The notes below the pieces were generated by a model. The model did not search any database. It had not been told where the DNA came from and saw only the letters and a list, made by a program, of their open reading frames with translations. Made by a program: the position numbers and the translations under genes. This document shows positions 8,463 to 18,313 of a stretch of 35,555 bases of DNA, one piece after another. How positions within the stretch are numbered: the stretch's first letter is position 1; each line of letters opens with the position of its first letter. Source of the DNA: Rhodobiaceae bacterium (GTDB lineage Bacteria > Pseudomonadota > Alphaproteobacteria > RS24); NCBI GenBank assembly GCA_002683515.1, contig NYTN01000053.1, positions 1-35,555 on the forward strand, written 5' to 3'.

Positions 8463-9371
8463 ATGAAAAAAATAAGTATTCAGGCGCGAATATTGAAAAG
8501 GATTTTCAGGCATATTATCAAACCAATGCTCGTGAATGCCGGTGGCGTTGAGGGTCTTAAAATTGCTTCCCGTGGGGAGGGTCCAATAAGCCGCTTACTC
8601 TCGCGGATTATTCCAAAAGCCGACGAAAAAATCATGATTGACCATATTTACGCAGAATGGCTAGGTGACTCTGACGCCAAAGGTGCCCTGCTTTATTTGC
8701 ATGGCGGCGCATTTCTGTTAGGAAGTCCCAAATCTCATCGTGGTCTAGTTAAAAACATTACTAAATCCGGTTCATTTCGAGCGCTTTCAATTGATTACCG
8801 ACTGGCACCAAAACACAAATTTCCCGCCGCGCTTGAAGACGCGGAACAAGCCTATGACTGGCTTTTACAAAATGGCTATGCGCCAGAGAACATTGCAGTA
8901 GCTGGCGATAGTGCTGGTGGATGCCTGACCCTCACTTTATTATTGAAACTAAAAGAAGCCGGCAAACCCTTACCAGCCTGTGCTGTCACAATGTCACCAT
9001 GGACAGATTTAACTGGTAGCGGCGCATCTATTCGACTTCGTAATTATATTGACGATATGCTTGATGGTTCTAAACTAACTGAGACAGCAGCGTTATATCA
9101 TGGCGATACACCTGCAACTCACCCACTTGTTTCTCCGCTTTTTGGAGATTTGCAAAATTTACCGCCTTTACTTATTCAGGTTGGGACTGACGAAATCCTC
9201 TGGGATGATGCATGTTCATTTGCCGAGAAAGCTATCGAGGCTGGTAATGATTGCACATTGGAAATTTATGAAAATATGCCCCATGTTTTCCAGCTTGGAG
9301 GGGATTTTGTTCCAGAATCAAAGGAAGCTGTCAAAAAAATCACCTCTTTTATCAACGAGAATATAAGTTAG
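8463..9371 (+). CDS. Alpha/beta hydrolase, hormone-sensitive-lipase (HSL) family esterase
   Basis: A carboxylesterase of the HSL family (alpha/beta hydrolase fold 3). It shows the HGGAFLLGSP oxyanion-hole motif near residue 80, the GDSAGG nucleophile elbow about 150, the acid in VGTDEILWDD and the catalytic His in ENMPHVFQ. A basic N-terminal stretch (KKISIQARILKRIFRHI) may be an amphipathic cap helix. AGGAG lies 14 bases before the ATG, a rather long spacing; an intervening ATG at 8451 opens only a four-codon ORF. Substrates are probably short- to medium-chain esters. It could work on the ester product of the upstream Baeyer-Villiger enzyme, but that is speculative and the two are in separate transcription units. 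Confidence 0.86.
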   Translation: MKKISIQARILKRIFRHIIKPMLVNAGGVEGLKIASRGEGPISRLLSRIIPKADEKIMIDHIYAEWLGDSDAKGALLYLHGGAFLLGSPKSHRGLVKNITKSGSFRALSIDYRLAPKHKFPAALEDAEQAYDWLLQNGYAPENIAVAGDSAGGCLTLTLLLKLKEAGKPLPACAVTMSPWTDLTGSGASIRLRNYIDDMLDGSKLTETAALYHGDTPATHPLVSPLFGDLQNLPPLLIQVGTDEILWDDACSFAEKAIEAGNDCTLEIYENMPHVFQLGGDFVPESKEAVKKITSFINENIS

Positions 9372-9939
9372 AATTTTCCAAGTTGCGCTTTACCCAGTTC
9401 TGGTACAAGTGTCACAGCAGATCGGCCGGCTTGCTCCAGATGCGCGAATGGCTATTCACCTGTGCGCGGGCTTCAAGAAAGCCCTGAATATTGAAAGCAA
9501 GCAACATACCTCTGGACCTTTTTAGCTCAAAATCCTGTAAACATTGCTCAATGCTTTAAAAAGGAAGGCGAATTCCGATTTATGACAGAAATAAAGCCGG
9601 TTGCATCTGCATAATAATTTTAATCCTTCTAGGTTAATATAATCTTGTTACCGGTATCTTCACATGACGATTTCATGACTTGTTTTCACAAAAACGTTAT
9701 CTCGTGCGACCATTGAGCGCTACATAACCCAAAAATAAGAATAAAATTGTAATAGATTGAATTTATTAAGAATAATATAGGTCAATAAAGCTGACATATT
9801 TACTTGTCAGTTTTCCCCACAAGTGGCATATTTACATTATCAATAGTGAACCTATTTAAGTCTCATCTCGTAGAATTATGGTGTACGGGGTGTAGGCATA
9901 TTGGCAATTTCTGGACTGTATGTTTTAAGAACATGCTTT
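9372..9939. other. Long non-coding stretch with possible gene debris
   Basis: No intact gene is visible. The first 250 bases are less AT-rich than the rest and contain short coding-like stretches interrupted by stops: on the plus strand MAIHLCAGFKKALNIESK, and in another frame 9495-9614 an open 39-codon run ending CFKKEGEFRFMTEIKPV; on the minus strand AHLEQAGRSAVTLVPELGK before a stop. These may be relics of a decayed gene, but I cannot name a parent. From about 9615 onward the sequence is AT-rich and looks like upstream regulatory DNA of gltB. Confidence 0.45.
9791..9835. repeat. Inverted repeat and phased direct repeats upstream of gltB
   Basis: CTGACA-tatttact-TGTCAG is a perfect 6-bp inverted repeat at 9791-9810. 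The nonamer CATATTTAC occurs at 9795 and again at 9827, a 32-base period close to three helical turns. ACTTGT (9802) and ACAAGT (9819) form an alternative inverted pair. The set lies 105 to 149 bases upstream of the predicted gltB -35 box, where an activator or repressor could bind. No known operator consensus is recognised. Confidence 0.35.
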
Positions 9940-9967
9940 TTGAATACTTATCATTAAGCGGTATAAT
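9940..9967 (+). promoter_or_regulatory. Putative sigma70-type promoter of gltBD
   Basis: TTGAAT and a consensus TATAAT are 16 bases apart. Transcription would begin near 9974 and give an untranslated leader of about 80 bases before the gltB ATG. This is the best promoter match in the intergenic region. Confidence 0.55.
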
Positions 9968-9998
9968 TTAACTCCGCTCTGATGTCAGAAACCCAACC

Positions 9999-10025
9999 TG
10001 AGTATTTGATTCCTTTAAATACTCA
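9999..10025 (+). promoter_or_regulatory. Leader hairpin/operator between gltB promoter and start
   Basis: TGAGTATTT-gattccttt-AAATACTCA is a perfect 9-bp inverted repeat with a 9-base spacer, located 30 bases before the gltB ATG and downstream of the predicted transcription start. It could be an operator for a nitrogen or amino-acid regulator or an mRNA hairpin. There is no T-tract, so it is not an intrinsic terminator. Confidence 0.4.
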
Positions 10026-10055
10026 AAGCTAGAATGTGAAACGAGAGTTGAATTA

Positions 10056-13000
10056 ATGGATAGCAAAAAAAGCAGTTATCTTTCTGATAATAAGACAACG
10101 TTTAAAAATGAAAAGACCTCAGGCCTGCCTGAACCTCTCGGTCTATACAATCCTCGTTATGAACATGATGCATGTGGAATTGGCTTTGTAGCTGACATCA
10201 AGAACCGTAAGTCTCATGATATCATTGCTGATGGTTTAAAAATCCTTGATAATCTTGAACATAGGGGAGCTGTTGGCGCCGACCCAAAAGCTGGGGATGG
10301 CGTCGGTATTCTCATTCAAACACCCGATGCGTTTTTCCGCAAAAGATGTGATGAAGCAGGATTTAGTTTACCCGAAGAGGGTAGCTATGCCGTTGGATTC
10401 TTTTTTTTGCCACCAGAAACTGAGAACCGCATTCAAGTCCAAAAAATTGCTGAAAAGATTGTTGCTGAAGAAGGCCACACTGTTTTAGGCTGGCGCGATG
10501 TGCCTGTAGACAATAGCGATCTCGGAGAATCAATTTATCCATCAGAGCCTCACTCCCGTCAACTTTTGATTGGTAACGCTCAAGACACCGATAAAAGAGA
10601 CAAATTTGACCGTGATTTGTTCGTTATACGTCGCCGAGTCGAAATTGAAGTAAAAAAACTTGCTAACCCCGATATAGACGGATTTTTCTATATCCCGTCG
10701 ATGAACTCTCGGACTGTTCTTTACAAAGGCCTGCTGCTTTCAAGCCAGCTAGGGCCTTATTATCTTGACCTACAAGATAAAGATATGGTTTCCGCTATGG
10801 CGCTTGTTCACCAACGCTTTTCAACCAATACGTTTCCAACTTGGAGCCTAGCACAGCCTTTCAGAATGATTTGTCATAATGGTGAAATCAATACTGTACG
10901 CGGTAATGTCAATTGGATGGCAGCGCGCCACGAAGCTCTCAAATCTGAACTTTTTGGTGAGGATCTCAAAAAACTTTGGCCGCTAATAGAAGAAGGCCAA
11001 TCCGACTCTGCTTCTTTTGACAATGCTTTAGAACTGATGGTTCAAAGTGGTTATTCACTCCCACATGCTATGATGATGCTTATACCAGAGGCTTGGTCAG
11101 GTAACCCTCTCTTGGATGCCAAAAGACGCGCCTTTTACGAGTATAACGCCGCTTTAATGGAGCCATGGGATGGCCCTGCGGCGGTTGCCTTTACCAATGG
11201 TCGCCAGATTGGTGCGACGCTTGACCGTAACGGCCTGCGCCCTGCCAGATATTATGTGACTTCTGATGACCGCGTTATGATGGCATCTGAGATGGGTGTA
11301 CTTCCTGCACCGGAGGACAAAATCATCGAGAAATGGCGCCTCCAGCCTGGTAAAATGCTTCTTATTGACCTCGAACAAGGTCGTATCATCGAAGACGATG
11401 AAATTAAAGCAGACCTTGCCTCTGCTCAGCCCTATCAAGAATGGCTCAATCAGGCACAAATCAAATTGTCAGAATTGCCTGAAAGTTCAGCACCAACCCA
11501 TGTCAGCTTACATGCAACGGTTCTTGATTTACAACAAGCATTTGGCTACACGCAGGAAGATCTTAAATTCTTACTCTCGCCAATGGTCGAAAGAAGCGAA
11601 GAAGCGATTGGGTCAATGGGAACCGATACGCCCATTTCCGCTCTTTCTGATAAATCCAAGCTTCTTTTCACCTACTTTAAGCAGCTATTTGCTCAAGTAA
11701 CCAATCCACCGATTGATCCTATTCGTGAAGAATTGGTTATGTCATTGGTCTCCTTTATCGGCCCACGACCAAATTTGCTTGAACTGGAAGATACCGCCAA
11801 GCAAAAGCGGCTTGAGGTTGACCAGCCCGTTCTTACAAATGCAGATTTAGAGAAAATCAGAACCATCAGTGATATTGAAGATAATAACTTTCATGCAAAA
11901 ACACTTGATATCTGCTGGCCTGCCGACCAAGGCGCAGACGGCATGTCTCAAAGACTTGCCGCGCTTTGTGAAGAAGCTGAGATTGCTATTACTCAAAATC
12001 ACGAGAATATTATTATTCTTTCCGACCGGAATTTGTCCGCCGATAAAGTCGCTATCCCGGCATTGCTCGCAACCTCAGCCGTTCACCATCATCTAATCAG
12101 CAAAGGCCTTCGTACGTCGACTGGTCTGGTTGTTGAAACTGGTGAAGCCCGCGAAGTCCACCACATATGCTGTCTCGCAGGTTATGGTGCAGAAGCTGTT
12201 AATCCTTACCTAGCTTTTGAAACACTTGAGCAAATGTGCCTAGAGAATGAAGAGACGAGAGATTTAAAATCCGACGAAATTGCACAGCGCTATATAAAAG
12301 CCATGAGTAAAGGTATCCGCAAAGTGATGTCCAAAATGGGTATCTCAACCTACCAATCCTATTGCGGCGCACAGATATTTGATGCCATAGGACTTTCCGG
12401 CAAATTTGTGGACTCTTACTTCCGTGGCACAGCTACAACAATTGAAGGCATTGGCCTTGAAGAAGTTGCGCTCGAAACTGTGCAGCGTCATACCGACGCC
12501 TTTGGTGATAAAGCAATTCTGCGCAGTAGCCTAGAGGTTGGCGGTGAATATGCTGTTCGCACACGCGGCGAAGATCATATGTGGAATGCCGACACAGTCA
12601 GCACATTGCAACATGCTGTAAGGAGTGATGACCTCAAAACATATAAGGAATATGCCGATAAGGTAAACGTACAGAACGAGAAGTTGTTAACTTTGCGCGG
12701 CTTGTTCAAACTTAAAAAAGCTGCAGAAAATAGCCGTCAGGAAATTTCTATAGATGATGTTGAACCGGCCTCAGAAATCGTGAAGCGCTTTGCGACAGGT
12801 GCCATGTCTTTTGGTTCTATTAGCCCAGAAGCTCACCAAACTCTTGCCGTAGCGATGAACCGTATTGGCGGTAAATCCAATACTGGGGAAGGCGGCGAGG
12901 AGTCCCAACGATTTACACCTCTTGAAAATGGCGACAGTATGCGTTCAGCCATTAAACAGGTTGCCTCAGGGCGCTTCGGTGTGACAACCGAATATCTGGT

Positions 13001-14729
13001 GAATTCAGATATGATCCAAATCAAGATGGCACAGGGTGCAAAACCTGGTGAAGGCGGTCAGCTCCCCGGTCACAAAGTTGACCGTCGTATCGCTGCTGTT
13101 CGCCATTCAACTCCCGGTGTTGGCCTTATCTCCCCACCCCCACACCACGATATTTACTCTATCGAAGATCTTGCACAGCTTATCTTTGACCTTAAAAACG
13201 CCAATAGCGCTGCAGATATTTCAGTAAAGCTTGTCTCCGAGGTTGGGGTTGGAACCGTGGCAGCTGGGGTGTCGAAAGCCCGCGCAGACCATATCACCAT
13301 TTCAGGGTTTGAAGGCGGCACAGGTGCAAGCCCGCTGACCTCCATTAAGCATGCGGGTAGTCCTTGGGAAATCGGTCTTGCCGAAACACACCAGACACTT
13401 GTACTGAACCGATTAAGAACCAGAATTTCCGTTCAAGTTGACGGCGGTCTCCGCACAGGTCGTGATGTTGTAATTGGGGCTCTACTGGGTGCCGATGAAT
13501 TTGGCTTTGCAACGGCTCCGCTGATTGCATCTGGTTGTATCATGATGCGCAAGTGCCATCTTAATACCTGCCCTGTCGGCATTGCCACTCAAGATGAAAC
13601 CTTGAGGAAACGCTTCACTGGCACACCTGAGCATGTCATTAATTATTTCTTCTTCGTTGCCGAAGAAGTGCGTGAAATCATGGCTGAAATGGGTGTACGC
13701 TCTTTGAACGAACTTATCGGTCAGACCGACATGCTTGATACGGATGAAGCCATAGCTCACTGGAAAGCTAAAGGGCTTGATTTCAGCAAGCTGTTCGCAA
13801 AAATCGACAGTCGTGGTGAAGCCGTTTATCGCAGTCAAAAACAAGAACACCCAATCGTTGACATTCTTGACCGCAAGCTAATTTCTCAAGCGCAGGATGC
13901 TCTTGAAAATAAAAAACCGGTTACTATCGAAACACCGATTACGAATATTGATAGAACTGCTGGCGCCATGCTTTCAGGCGAAGTCGCAAAGAAATATGGC
14001 CATAAAGGTTTAGCAGAAGACTCTATCTCTGTGCGCCTCAGGGGGACTGCTGGACAAAGCTTCGGCGCATTTCTGGCTCGTGGCGTTTCTTTCGAACTGG
14101 TCGGCGAAGCTAATGACTATGTCGGCAAAGGCTTGTCGGGGGGCCGAATTGCGATTTACCCACCCGAAGAAAGCGGCATTACACCTGAAAAAAGTATCAT
14201 TGTCGGTAACACCGTACTTTACGGGGCGATTAGCGGTGAATGTTATTTTCGGGGGGTCGCTGGTGAACGCTTTGCGGTAAGAAATTCAGGTGCATTTGCC
14301 GTTGTTGAAGGTTCAGGCGATCATTGCTGCGAATATATGACAGGCGGATGTGTAGTTGTGCTTGGCGAGACAGGGCGTAACTTTGCAGCTGGTATGTCAG
14401 GCGGCATTGCTTATGTCTTAAACGAAAATGACGCGTTTGAAGCAAAATGTAATATGTCGATGGTTGAGCTTGAGAACATTGACTCAATCATGACAAATGA
14501 TCTGTCAGATTTAAGTGATAATATGTCAGGTAATGATGCTGAAAGGCTTTACAAGTTACTTGAAAACCATGCCCGTTATACCAATTCCGCAAAGGCAAAA
14601 ACCATTCTTGCGGATTGGGACAACTGGCTACCAAAATTTGTTAAAGTCATGCCGTCAGAATATCGTCGTGCCTTAAAAGAACTTGAAGTTGAATCAACGG
14701 ACAATGAGTCCACACTGCCGGGAGAGTAA
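10056..14729 (+). CDS. gltB: Glutamate synthase, large (alpha) subunit
   Basis: Catalytic subunit of NADPH-dependent glutamate synthase: glutamine plus 2-oxoglutarate gives two glutamates, the main ammonia-assimilation step with glutamine synthetase. The N-terminal class II amidotransferase domain is made as a proenzyme; the nucleophile is Cys40 in YEHDACGIGF, so a 39-residue propeptide should be removed. A central domain and the FMN-binding synthase domain follow (KPGEGGQLPGHKV, SGFEGGTGASP), then the 3Fe-4S cysteines CIMMRKCHLNTCPVG near residue 1160, and a C-terminal GXGXG beta-helix (RLRGTAGQSFGAFL). Its 1557 residues are slightly above the usual 1480-1550. It is followed after three bases by gltD and preceded by a clear promoter. 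Confidence 0.98.
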   Translation: MDSKKSSYLSDNKTTFKNEKTSGLPEPLGLYNPRYEHDACGIGFVADIKNRKSHDIIADGLKILDNLEHRGAVGADPKAGDGVGILIQTPDAFFRKRCDEAGFSLPEEGSYAVGFFFLPPETENRIQVQKIAEKIVAEEGHTVLGWRDVPVDNSDLGESIYPSEPHSRQLLIGNAQDTDKRDKFDRDLFVIRRRVEIEVKKLANPDIDGFFYIPSMNSRTVLYKGLLLSSQLGPYYLDLQDKDMVSAMALVHQRFSTNTFPTWSLAQPFRMICHNGEINTVRGNVNWMAARHEALKSELFGEDLKKLWPLIEEGQSDSASFDNALELMVQSGYSLPHAMMMLIPEAWSGNPLLDAKRRAFYEYNAALMEPWDGPAAVAFTNGRQIGATLDRNGLRPARYYVTSDDRVMMASEMGVLPAPEDKIIEKWRLQPGKMLLIDLEQGRIIEDDEIKADLASAQPYQEWLNQAQIKLSELPESSAPTHVSLHATVLDLQQAFGYTQEDLKFLLSPMVERSEEAIGSMGTDTPISALSDKSKLLFTYFKQLFAQVTNPPIDPIREELVMSLVSFIGPRPNLLELEDTAKQKRLEVDQPVLTNADLEKIRTISDIEDNNFHAKTLDICWPADQGADGMSQRLAALCEEAEIAITQNHENIIILSDRNLSADKVAIPALLATSAVHHHLISKGLRTSTGLVVETGEAREVHHICCLAGYGAEAVNPYLAFETLEQMCLENEETRDLKSDEIAQRYIKAMSKGIRKVMSKMGISTYQSYCGAQIFDAIGLSGKFVDSYFRGTATTIEGIGLEEVALETVQRHTDAFGDKAILRSSLEVGGEYAVRTRGEDHMWNADTVSTLQHAVRSDDLKTYKEYADKVNVQNEKLLTLRGLFKLKKAAENSRQEISIDDVEPASEIVKRFATGAMSFGSISPEAHQTLAVAMNRIGGKSNTGEGGEESQRFTPLENGDSMRSAIKQVASGRFGVTTEYLVNSDMIQIKMAQGAKPGEGGQLPGHKVDRRIAAVRHSTPGVGLISPPPHHDIYSIEDLAQLIFDLKNANSAADISVKLVSEVGVGTVAAGVSKARADHITISGFEGGTGASPLTSIKHAGSPWEIGLAETHQTLVLNRLRTRISVQVDGGLRTGRDVVIGALLGADEFGFATAPLIASGCIMMRKCHLNTCPVGIATQDETLRKRFTGTPEHVINYFFFVAEEVREIMAEMGVRSLNELIGQTDMLDTDEAIAHWKAKGLDFSKLFAKIDSRGEAVYRSQKQEHPIVDILDRKLISQAQDALENKKPVTIETPITNIDRTAGAMLSGEVAKKYGHKGLAEDSISVRLRGTAGQSFGAFLARGVSFELVGEANDYVGKGLSGGRIAIYPPEESGITPEKSIIVGNTVLYGAISGECYFRGVAGERFAVRNSGAFAVVEGSGDHCCEYMTGGCVVVLGETGRNFAAGMSGGIAYVLNENDAFEAKCNMSMVELENIDSIMTNDLSDLSDNMSGNDAERLYKLLENHARYTNSAKAKTILADWDNWLPKFVKVMPSEYRRALKELEVESTDNESTLPGE

Positions 14730-14732
14730 GAT

Positions 14733-16151
14733 ATGGGTAAGCCAACGGGTTTTCTCGAATATAATAGACATGACCGAAGCTATGTTGACCCTGAGGAACG
14801 GGTTCAGCATTTCCGTGAATTCGTTGTGCCATTGGAAGCTGATGAGCTGAAAAAGCAGGCTTCTCGCTGCATGGATTGCGGTGTTCCCTATTGTCATAAT
14901 GGCTGTCCGGTGAACAACCAAATTCCTGATTGGAATGATTTAACTTATAATGGAAAATGGCAGGAAGCACTTCAAAACCTGCACTCCACGAATAACTTCC
15001 CAGAATTTACGGGACGCATCTGCCCAGCACCATGCGAAGCAAGTTGTACGCTTAACCTTATTGATGAGCCAGTAACTATTAAATCCATTGAATGTGCCAT
15101 CATCGACAAGGGCTGGGAAGAAGACTGGATTAAACCATTTGTATCTGAAGCCAAGACAGGAAAGTCTGTTGCGGTTATTGGCTCAGGCCCTGCAGGACTT
15201 GCCGCATCCCAGCAGCTTGCCCGCGCCGGTCATGACGTTCATCTTTATGAAAAAAATGCTAAAGCTGGCGGTCTTCTTCGCTATGGCATTCCTGATTTTA
15301 AAATGGAAAAACATCTCATCGATCGCCGTGTCGAGCAATTGGAAGCTGAAGGTGTCACCTTCCATTTGAACACACATGTCGGTGTTGATATTACCGGCGA
15401 CGAACTTCATGCAAAACATGATGCTGTTGTACTTGCAGGTGGCTCAGAGTCGCCGCGTGACTTGCCTGTCCCGGGCCGTGAGCTTGATGGCGTTCACTAT
15501 GCGATGGACTTTTTACCCCAACAAAACCGCCGCGTTGGACAGGAGCCAATTGGTGATATTGAACCTATTATGGCAACTGACAAGCATGTTGTTGTAATTG
15601 GGGGTGGTGATACCGGTTCAGATTGTATCGGAACGAGTTTCCGACAGGGTGCGCTTTCAGTTACACAACTTGAAATTATGCCTATGCCTCCTGAAAAAGA
15701 AGACAAGGGTATGACTTGGCCAAACTGGCCACTCAAGCTTCGCACCTCCAGCTCTCAAGAAGAAGGCGCTTTGCGGGACTTCTCGGTTACAACAAATGAA
15801 CTGGTCGGGAGTGACGGCAAGGTTTCAGCTCTTAAATGTGCGCGTGTTGACACTAACTTCCAGCCAGAACCGGATAGCGAATTTGAAATCAAAGCCGATT
15901 TGGTTTTGCTTGCTATGGGTTTTGTCCACCCAATCCACTTGGGCTTATTGGAACAACTTGGCGTTGATCTCGATAAAAGGGGCAATGTCGCTGCAGATAC
16001 TGAAAGCTATACCAGCACCCAAAAGAAAGTGTTTGCTTGTGGTGATATGCGCCGAGGTCAGTCACTGGTGGTCTGGGCGATCCGAGAAGGCCGCCAATGC
16101 GCCAGAGAAGTTGATATGTTCCTGATGGGCGAGTCAGCACTCCCTAGGTAA
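14733..16151 (+). CDS. gltD: Glutamate synthase, small (beta) subunit
   Basis: The electron-input subunit of glutamate synthase, which passes electrons from NADPH through FAD and iron-sulfur clusters to GltB. The N-terminal cysteine motifs CMDCGVPYC and CPAPCEASC bind 4Fe-4S clusters. An FAD-binding [13 protein letters not shown] near residue 147 and an NADPH-binding [11 protein letters not shown] near 288 follow, with the C-terminal [16 protein letters not shown] flavin motif. The 472-residue length is standard. It starts three bases after gltB in the same operon and ends eight bases before the convergent lytic transglycosylase, with no obvious terminator between them. Confidence 0.98.
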   Translation: MGKPTGFLEYNRHDRSYVDPEERVQHFREFVVPLEADELKKQASRCMDCGVPYCHNGCPVNNQIPDWNDLTYNGKWQEALQNLHSTNNFPEFTGRICPAPCEASCTLNLIDEPVTIKSIECAIIDKGWEEDWIKPFVSEAKTGKSVAVIGSGPAGLAASQQLARAGHDVHLYEKNAKAGGLLRYGIPDFKMEKHLIDRRVEQLEAEGVTFHLNTHVGVDITGDELHAKHDAVVLAGGSESPRDLPVPGRELDGVHYAMDFLPQQNRRVGQEPIGDIEPIMATDKHVVVIGGGDTGSDCIGTSFRQGALSVTQLEIMPMPPEKEDKGMTWPNWPLKLRTSSSQEEGALRDFSVTTNELVGSDGKVSALKCARVDTNFQPEPDSEFEIKADLVLLAMGFVHPIHLGLLEQLGVDLDKRGNVAADTESYTSTQKKVFACGDMRRGQSLVVWAIREGRQCAREVDMFLMGESALPR

Positions 16152-16159
16152 CAGGCAGT

Positions 16160-17362
16160 CTATTTAAGTCTATTCAGCAATGCCGGGGTAGCATACCCGT
16201 CTGGTTGAAGCTCGCACTTTTTTTGATAAGCACGAATAGCGTCGCGTGTTTTCTGTCCCATCATACCGTCTGGCTTACCCGTTGGATATCCAGCAGTTGT
16301 CAGTAAAGATTGCAACTCACGCAATTCAGACGGATGTAAAGGGCGCTCGGATTTTGGCCAGGCTGTTCTAACCCCTTCTCCTTCACCCAGTTTGTCGGAT
16401 AGAATACCAATTGCCAGGGCATAAAATGGTGCGGTGTTGTAGCGTAAAATCGCACGGAAATTATCGGTCACCAGAAATGCTGGACCGGAATACCCAGCTG
16501 GCAAATAAAGTGCCGCTTTTTCATTATTTTTTGGCACCTGCTTTTTGACACCACGAACCCCGAGCCTCAGCCATTGCTTCAATGTCTTTTGATGAGCCAA
16601 ATCTGCCTGAGCAAAATCAAATCCCTCCGGCAGAGCGACCTCATATCCCCATCTAATTTCATCCCGCCATCCAGAGACTTTCAGATAGTTGGCGGCTGAA
16701 CCCAGCGCATCTTCTCGGCTGTTCCAGATGTCGCGTTTGCCGTCGCCTGTCGCATCAACTGCATAACCCAAATAAGTGGTTGGGATAAATTGTGTTTGCC
16801 CCATTGCTCCCGCCCATGAGCCATACATTTTATCTGCCGGAATATCACCGGCCTCTAAAATCTTCAGCGCAGCTATCAGTTGTTTTCGGCCAAATGCCTT
16901 ACGCCGCCCCCCATCATAGCCAAGGGTCGCTAAGGCTCTAAGAACATGCTTTTTACCTTGATACCCACCATAGTTGGTTTCCATGCCCCAGATAGCTGTC
17001 AGCAAAAATCTGTTAACACCATAGGTTTGTTCAAGCCGGTCAAAAATCGCTTGATTAGAGGCAAGCATAGATTTGCCCTTATTAAGACGCGTATCTGATA
17101 CCATTGTATCGAGATAATCCCATGCAGGTTTTACATATTCTGGTTGCCGCGCTGCAAGAGCGAGGATATCGTGATCCATAGTCAGCCCGACCAGATTATT
17201 AAGTGTCGCCTCGGACAGCCCTTCCGCTTGAGCTGAAACCTTCACATCTGACAACCATTTATCAAAGCCAGAAACAGGCGAGGCGATTGTCAGAGGTGAC
17301 ATATTGATTAAAATAAAACCAACTAAAAGGCTGAGTGTGAAATTGATATGGCGCATGGACAT
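16160..17362 (-). CDS. Lytic murein transglycosylase (MltB family) with peptidoglycan-binding domain
   Basis: A periplasmic enzyme that cleaves the MurNAc-GlcNAc glycan bond of peptidoglycan to give anhydro-muropeptides. An N-terminal signal sequence (HINFTLSLLVGFILINMSPLTIA) is followed by an SLT_2/MltB catalytic domain with the catalytic Glu in WGMETNYGGYQG, the conserved GSWAGAMGQTQFIPTTY, and DATGDGKRDIWNS. A C-terminal PG_binding_1 domain (LQSLLTTAGYPTGKPDGMMG to the end) anchors it to the wall. There is no lipobox, so it is probably soluble rather than lipid-anchored, unlike E. coli MltB. It is divergent from galU with 78 bases between starts. Confidence 0.93.
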   Translation of the reverse strand: MSMRHINFTLSLLVGFILINMSPLTIASPVSGFDKWLSDVKVSAQAEGLSEATLNNLVGLTMDHDILALAARQPEYVKPAWDYLDTMVSDTRLNKGKSMLASNQAIFDRLEQTYGVNRFLLTAIWGMETNYGGYQGKKHVLRALATLGYDGGRRKAFGRKQLIAALKILEAGDIPADKMYGSWAGAMGQTQFIPTTYLGYAVDATGDGKRDIWNSREDALGSAANYLKVSGWRDEIRWGYEVALPEGFDFAQADLAHQKTLKQWLRLGVRGVKKQVPKNNEKAALYLPAGYSGPAFLVTDNFRAILRYNTAPFYALAIGILSDKLGEGEGVRTAWPKSERPLHPSELRELQSLLTTAGYPTGKPDGMMGQKTRDAIRAYQKKCELQPDGYATPALLNRLK

Positions 17363-17440
17363 TTTTGTTAGAATCCCTTCTTTTAAGTTATGCTAAACGA
17401 GTTCTTTGGCAGTTAAAACTATTTATCGAGGTTTAAACTA

Positions 17441-18313
17441 ATGAGTCAGAAAATCAGGAAAGTTATTTTCCCAGTCGCTGGTATGGGTACGAGGTTTTTG
17501 CCAGCCACTAAAGCCGTCCCTAAAGAGATGCTCCCGGTTTTCAGCAAACCGCTCATTCAATGGAGTGTTGAGGAGGCAACTGAAGCAGGAATTACTGAAT
17601 TTATATTTGTGACCTCACCCGACAAACCTTCCATCATTAGCCATTTTCAGTCCTCACCTGCCTATGAGGCAATGCTCCAAGAGCGGAATAAGACTGAAGA
17701 GCTCGAATTATTAAAAGCTGGATTGCCGGATAATGCCAAAATTACTGAAGTTTCCCAAGACAAACCGCTCGGGCTTGGGCATGCCATATGGTGTGCAAAA
17801 GAAGCAGTCGGAAATGAACCCTTCGCCGTTATTTTACCCGATGACATGGTCCAACATACATCGGGCTGTTTAAAGCAAATGGTTGATGCTTATGAGAAGA
17901 CAGGTGGAAATCTTGTTGCTGTGGAAAACGTCCCAACAGACCAGACCTACCGCTATGGGATTTTAGATCCGGAAACAGATGACGGGCAGCTTGTAAAAAT
18001 CAGAGGAATGGTAGAAAAACCAGCTCCGGAGGACGCCCCATCCGATTTGGCCATAATTGGACGTTATATTCTTGACCCTATGATTATGGAAACACTGGAT
18101 AAAGGAAAAACAGGTGCAGGTGGTGAAATTCAAATCACTGACGCAATGGCTGACCTCATCGGCACATGCCCGTTACATGGGCTTAGATTTGAGGGTACAC
18201 GCTATGATTGTGGTAACAAGGTGGGCTTCCTTGCCGCCAATCTAGCTTATGCAGCACTTGACCCGGAACTTGTTGATGGCCTGCAAGAGCAAAACAGGAC
18301 AATATTTAAATGA
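17441..18313 (+). CDS. galU: UTP--glucose-1-phosphate uridylyltransferase
   Basis: A cytosolic enzyme that makes UDP-glucose from UTP and glucose-1-phosphate for LPS, capsule and glycolipids. The nucleotide-binding motif FPVAGMGTRFLPATKAVPKEMLPV stands at residues 10-33, with the family's LGHAIWCA, the metal-binding ILPDDM and GRYILDP further on. The 290-residue length is typical. GAGG lies ten bases before the ATG. The stop overlaps the kdsD start by four bases (ATGA), linking UDP-sugar and KDO precursor supply. Confidence 0.97.
   Translation: MSQKIRKVIFPVAGMGTRFLPATKAVPKEMLPVFSKPLIQWSVEEATEAGITEFIFVTSPDKPSIISHFQSSPAYEAMLQERNKTEELELLKAGLPDNAKITEVSQDKPLGLGHAIWCAKEAVGNEPFAVILPDDMVQHTSGCLKQMVDAYEKTGGNLVAVENVPTDQTYRYGILDPETDDGQLVKIRGMVEKPAPEDAPSDLAIIGRYILDPMIMETLDKGKTGAGGEIQITDAMADLIGTCPLHGLRFEGTRYDCGNKVGFLAANLAYAALDPELVDGLQEQNRTIFK

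Noticed and set aside
9372-10055. Intact small protein or known RNA in the long gap
   Set aside because: No open frame with a start, Shine-Dalgarno sequence and protein-like composition was found, and no known RNA family was recognised.
11296-11700. 134-aa plus-strand ORF inside gltB
   Set aside because: Alternate-frame shadow of gltB with no ribosome-binding site or recognisable domain.
13482-13850. 122-aa minus-strand ORF inside gltB
   Set aside because: Shadow of the conserved 3Fe-4S region of gltB.
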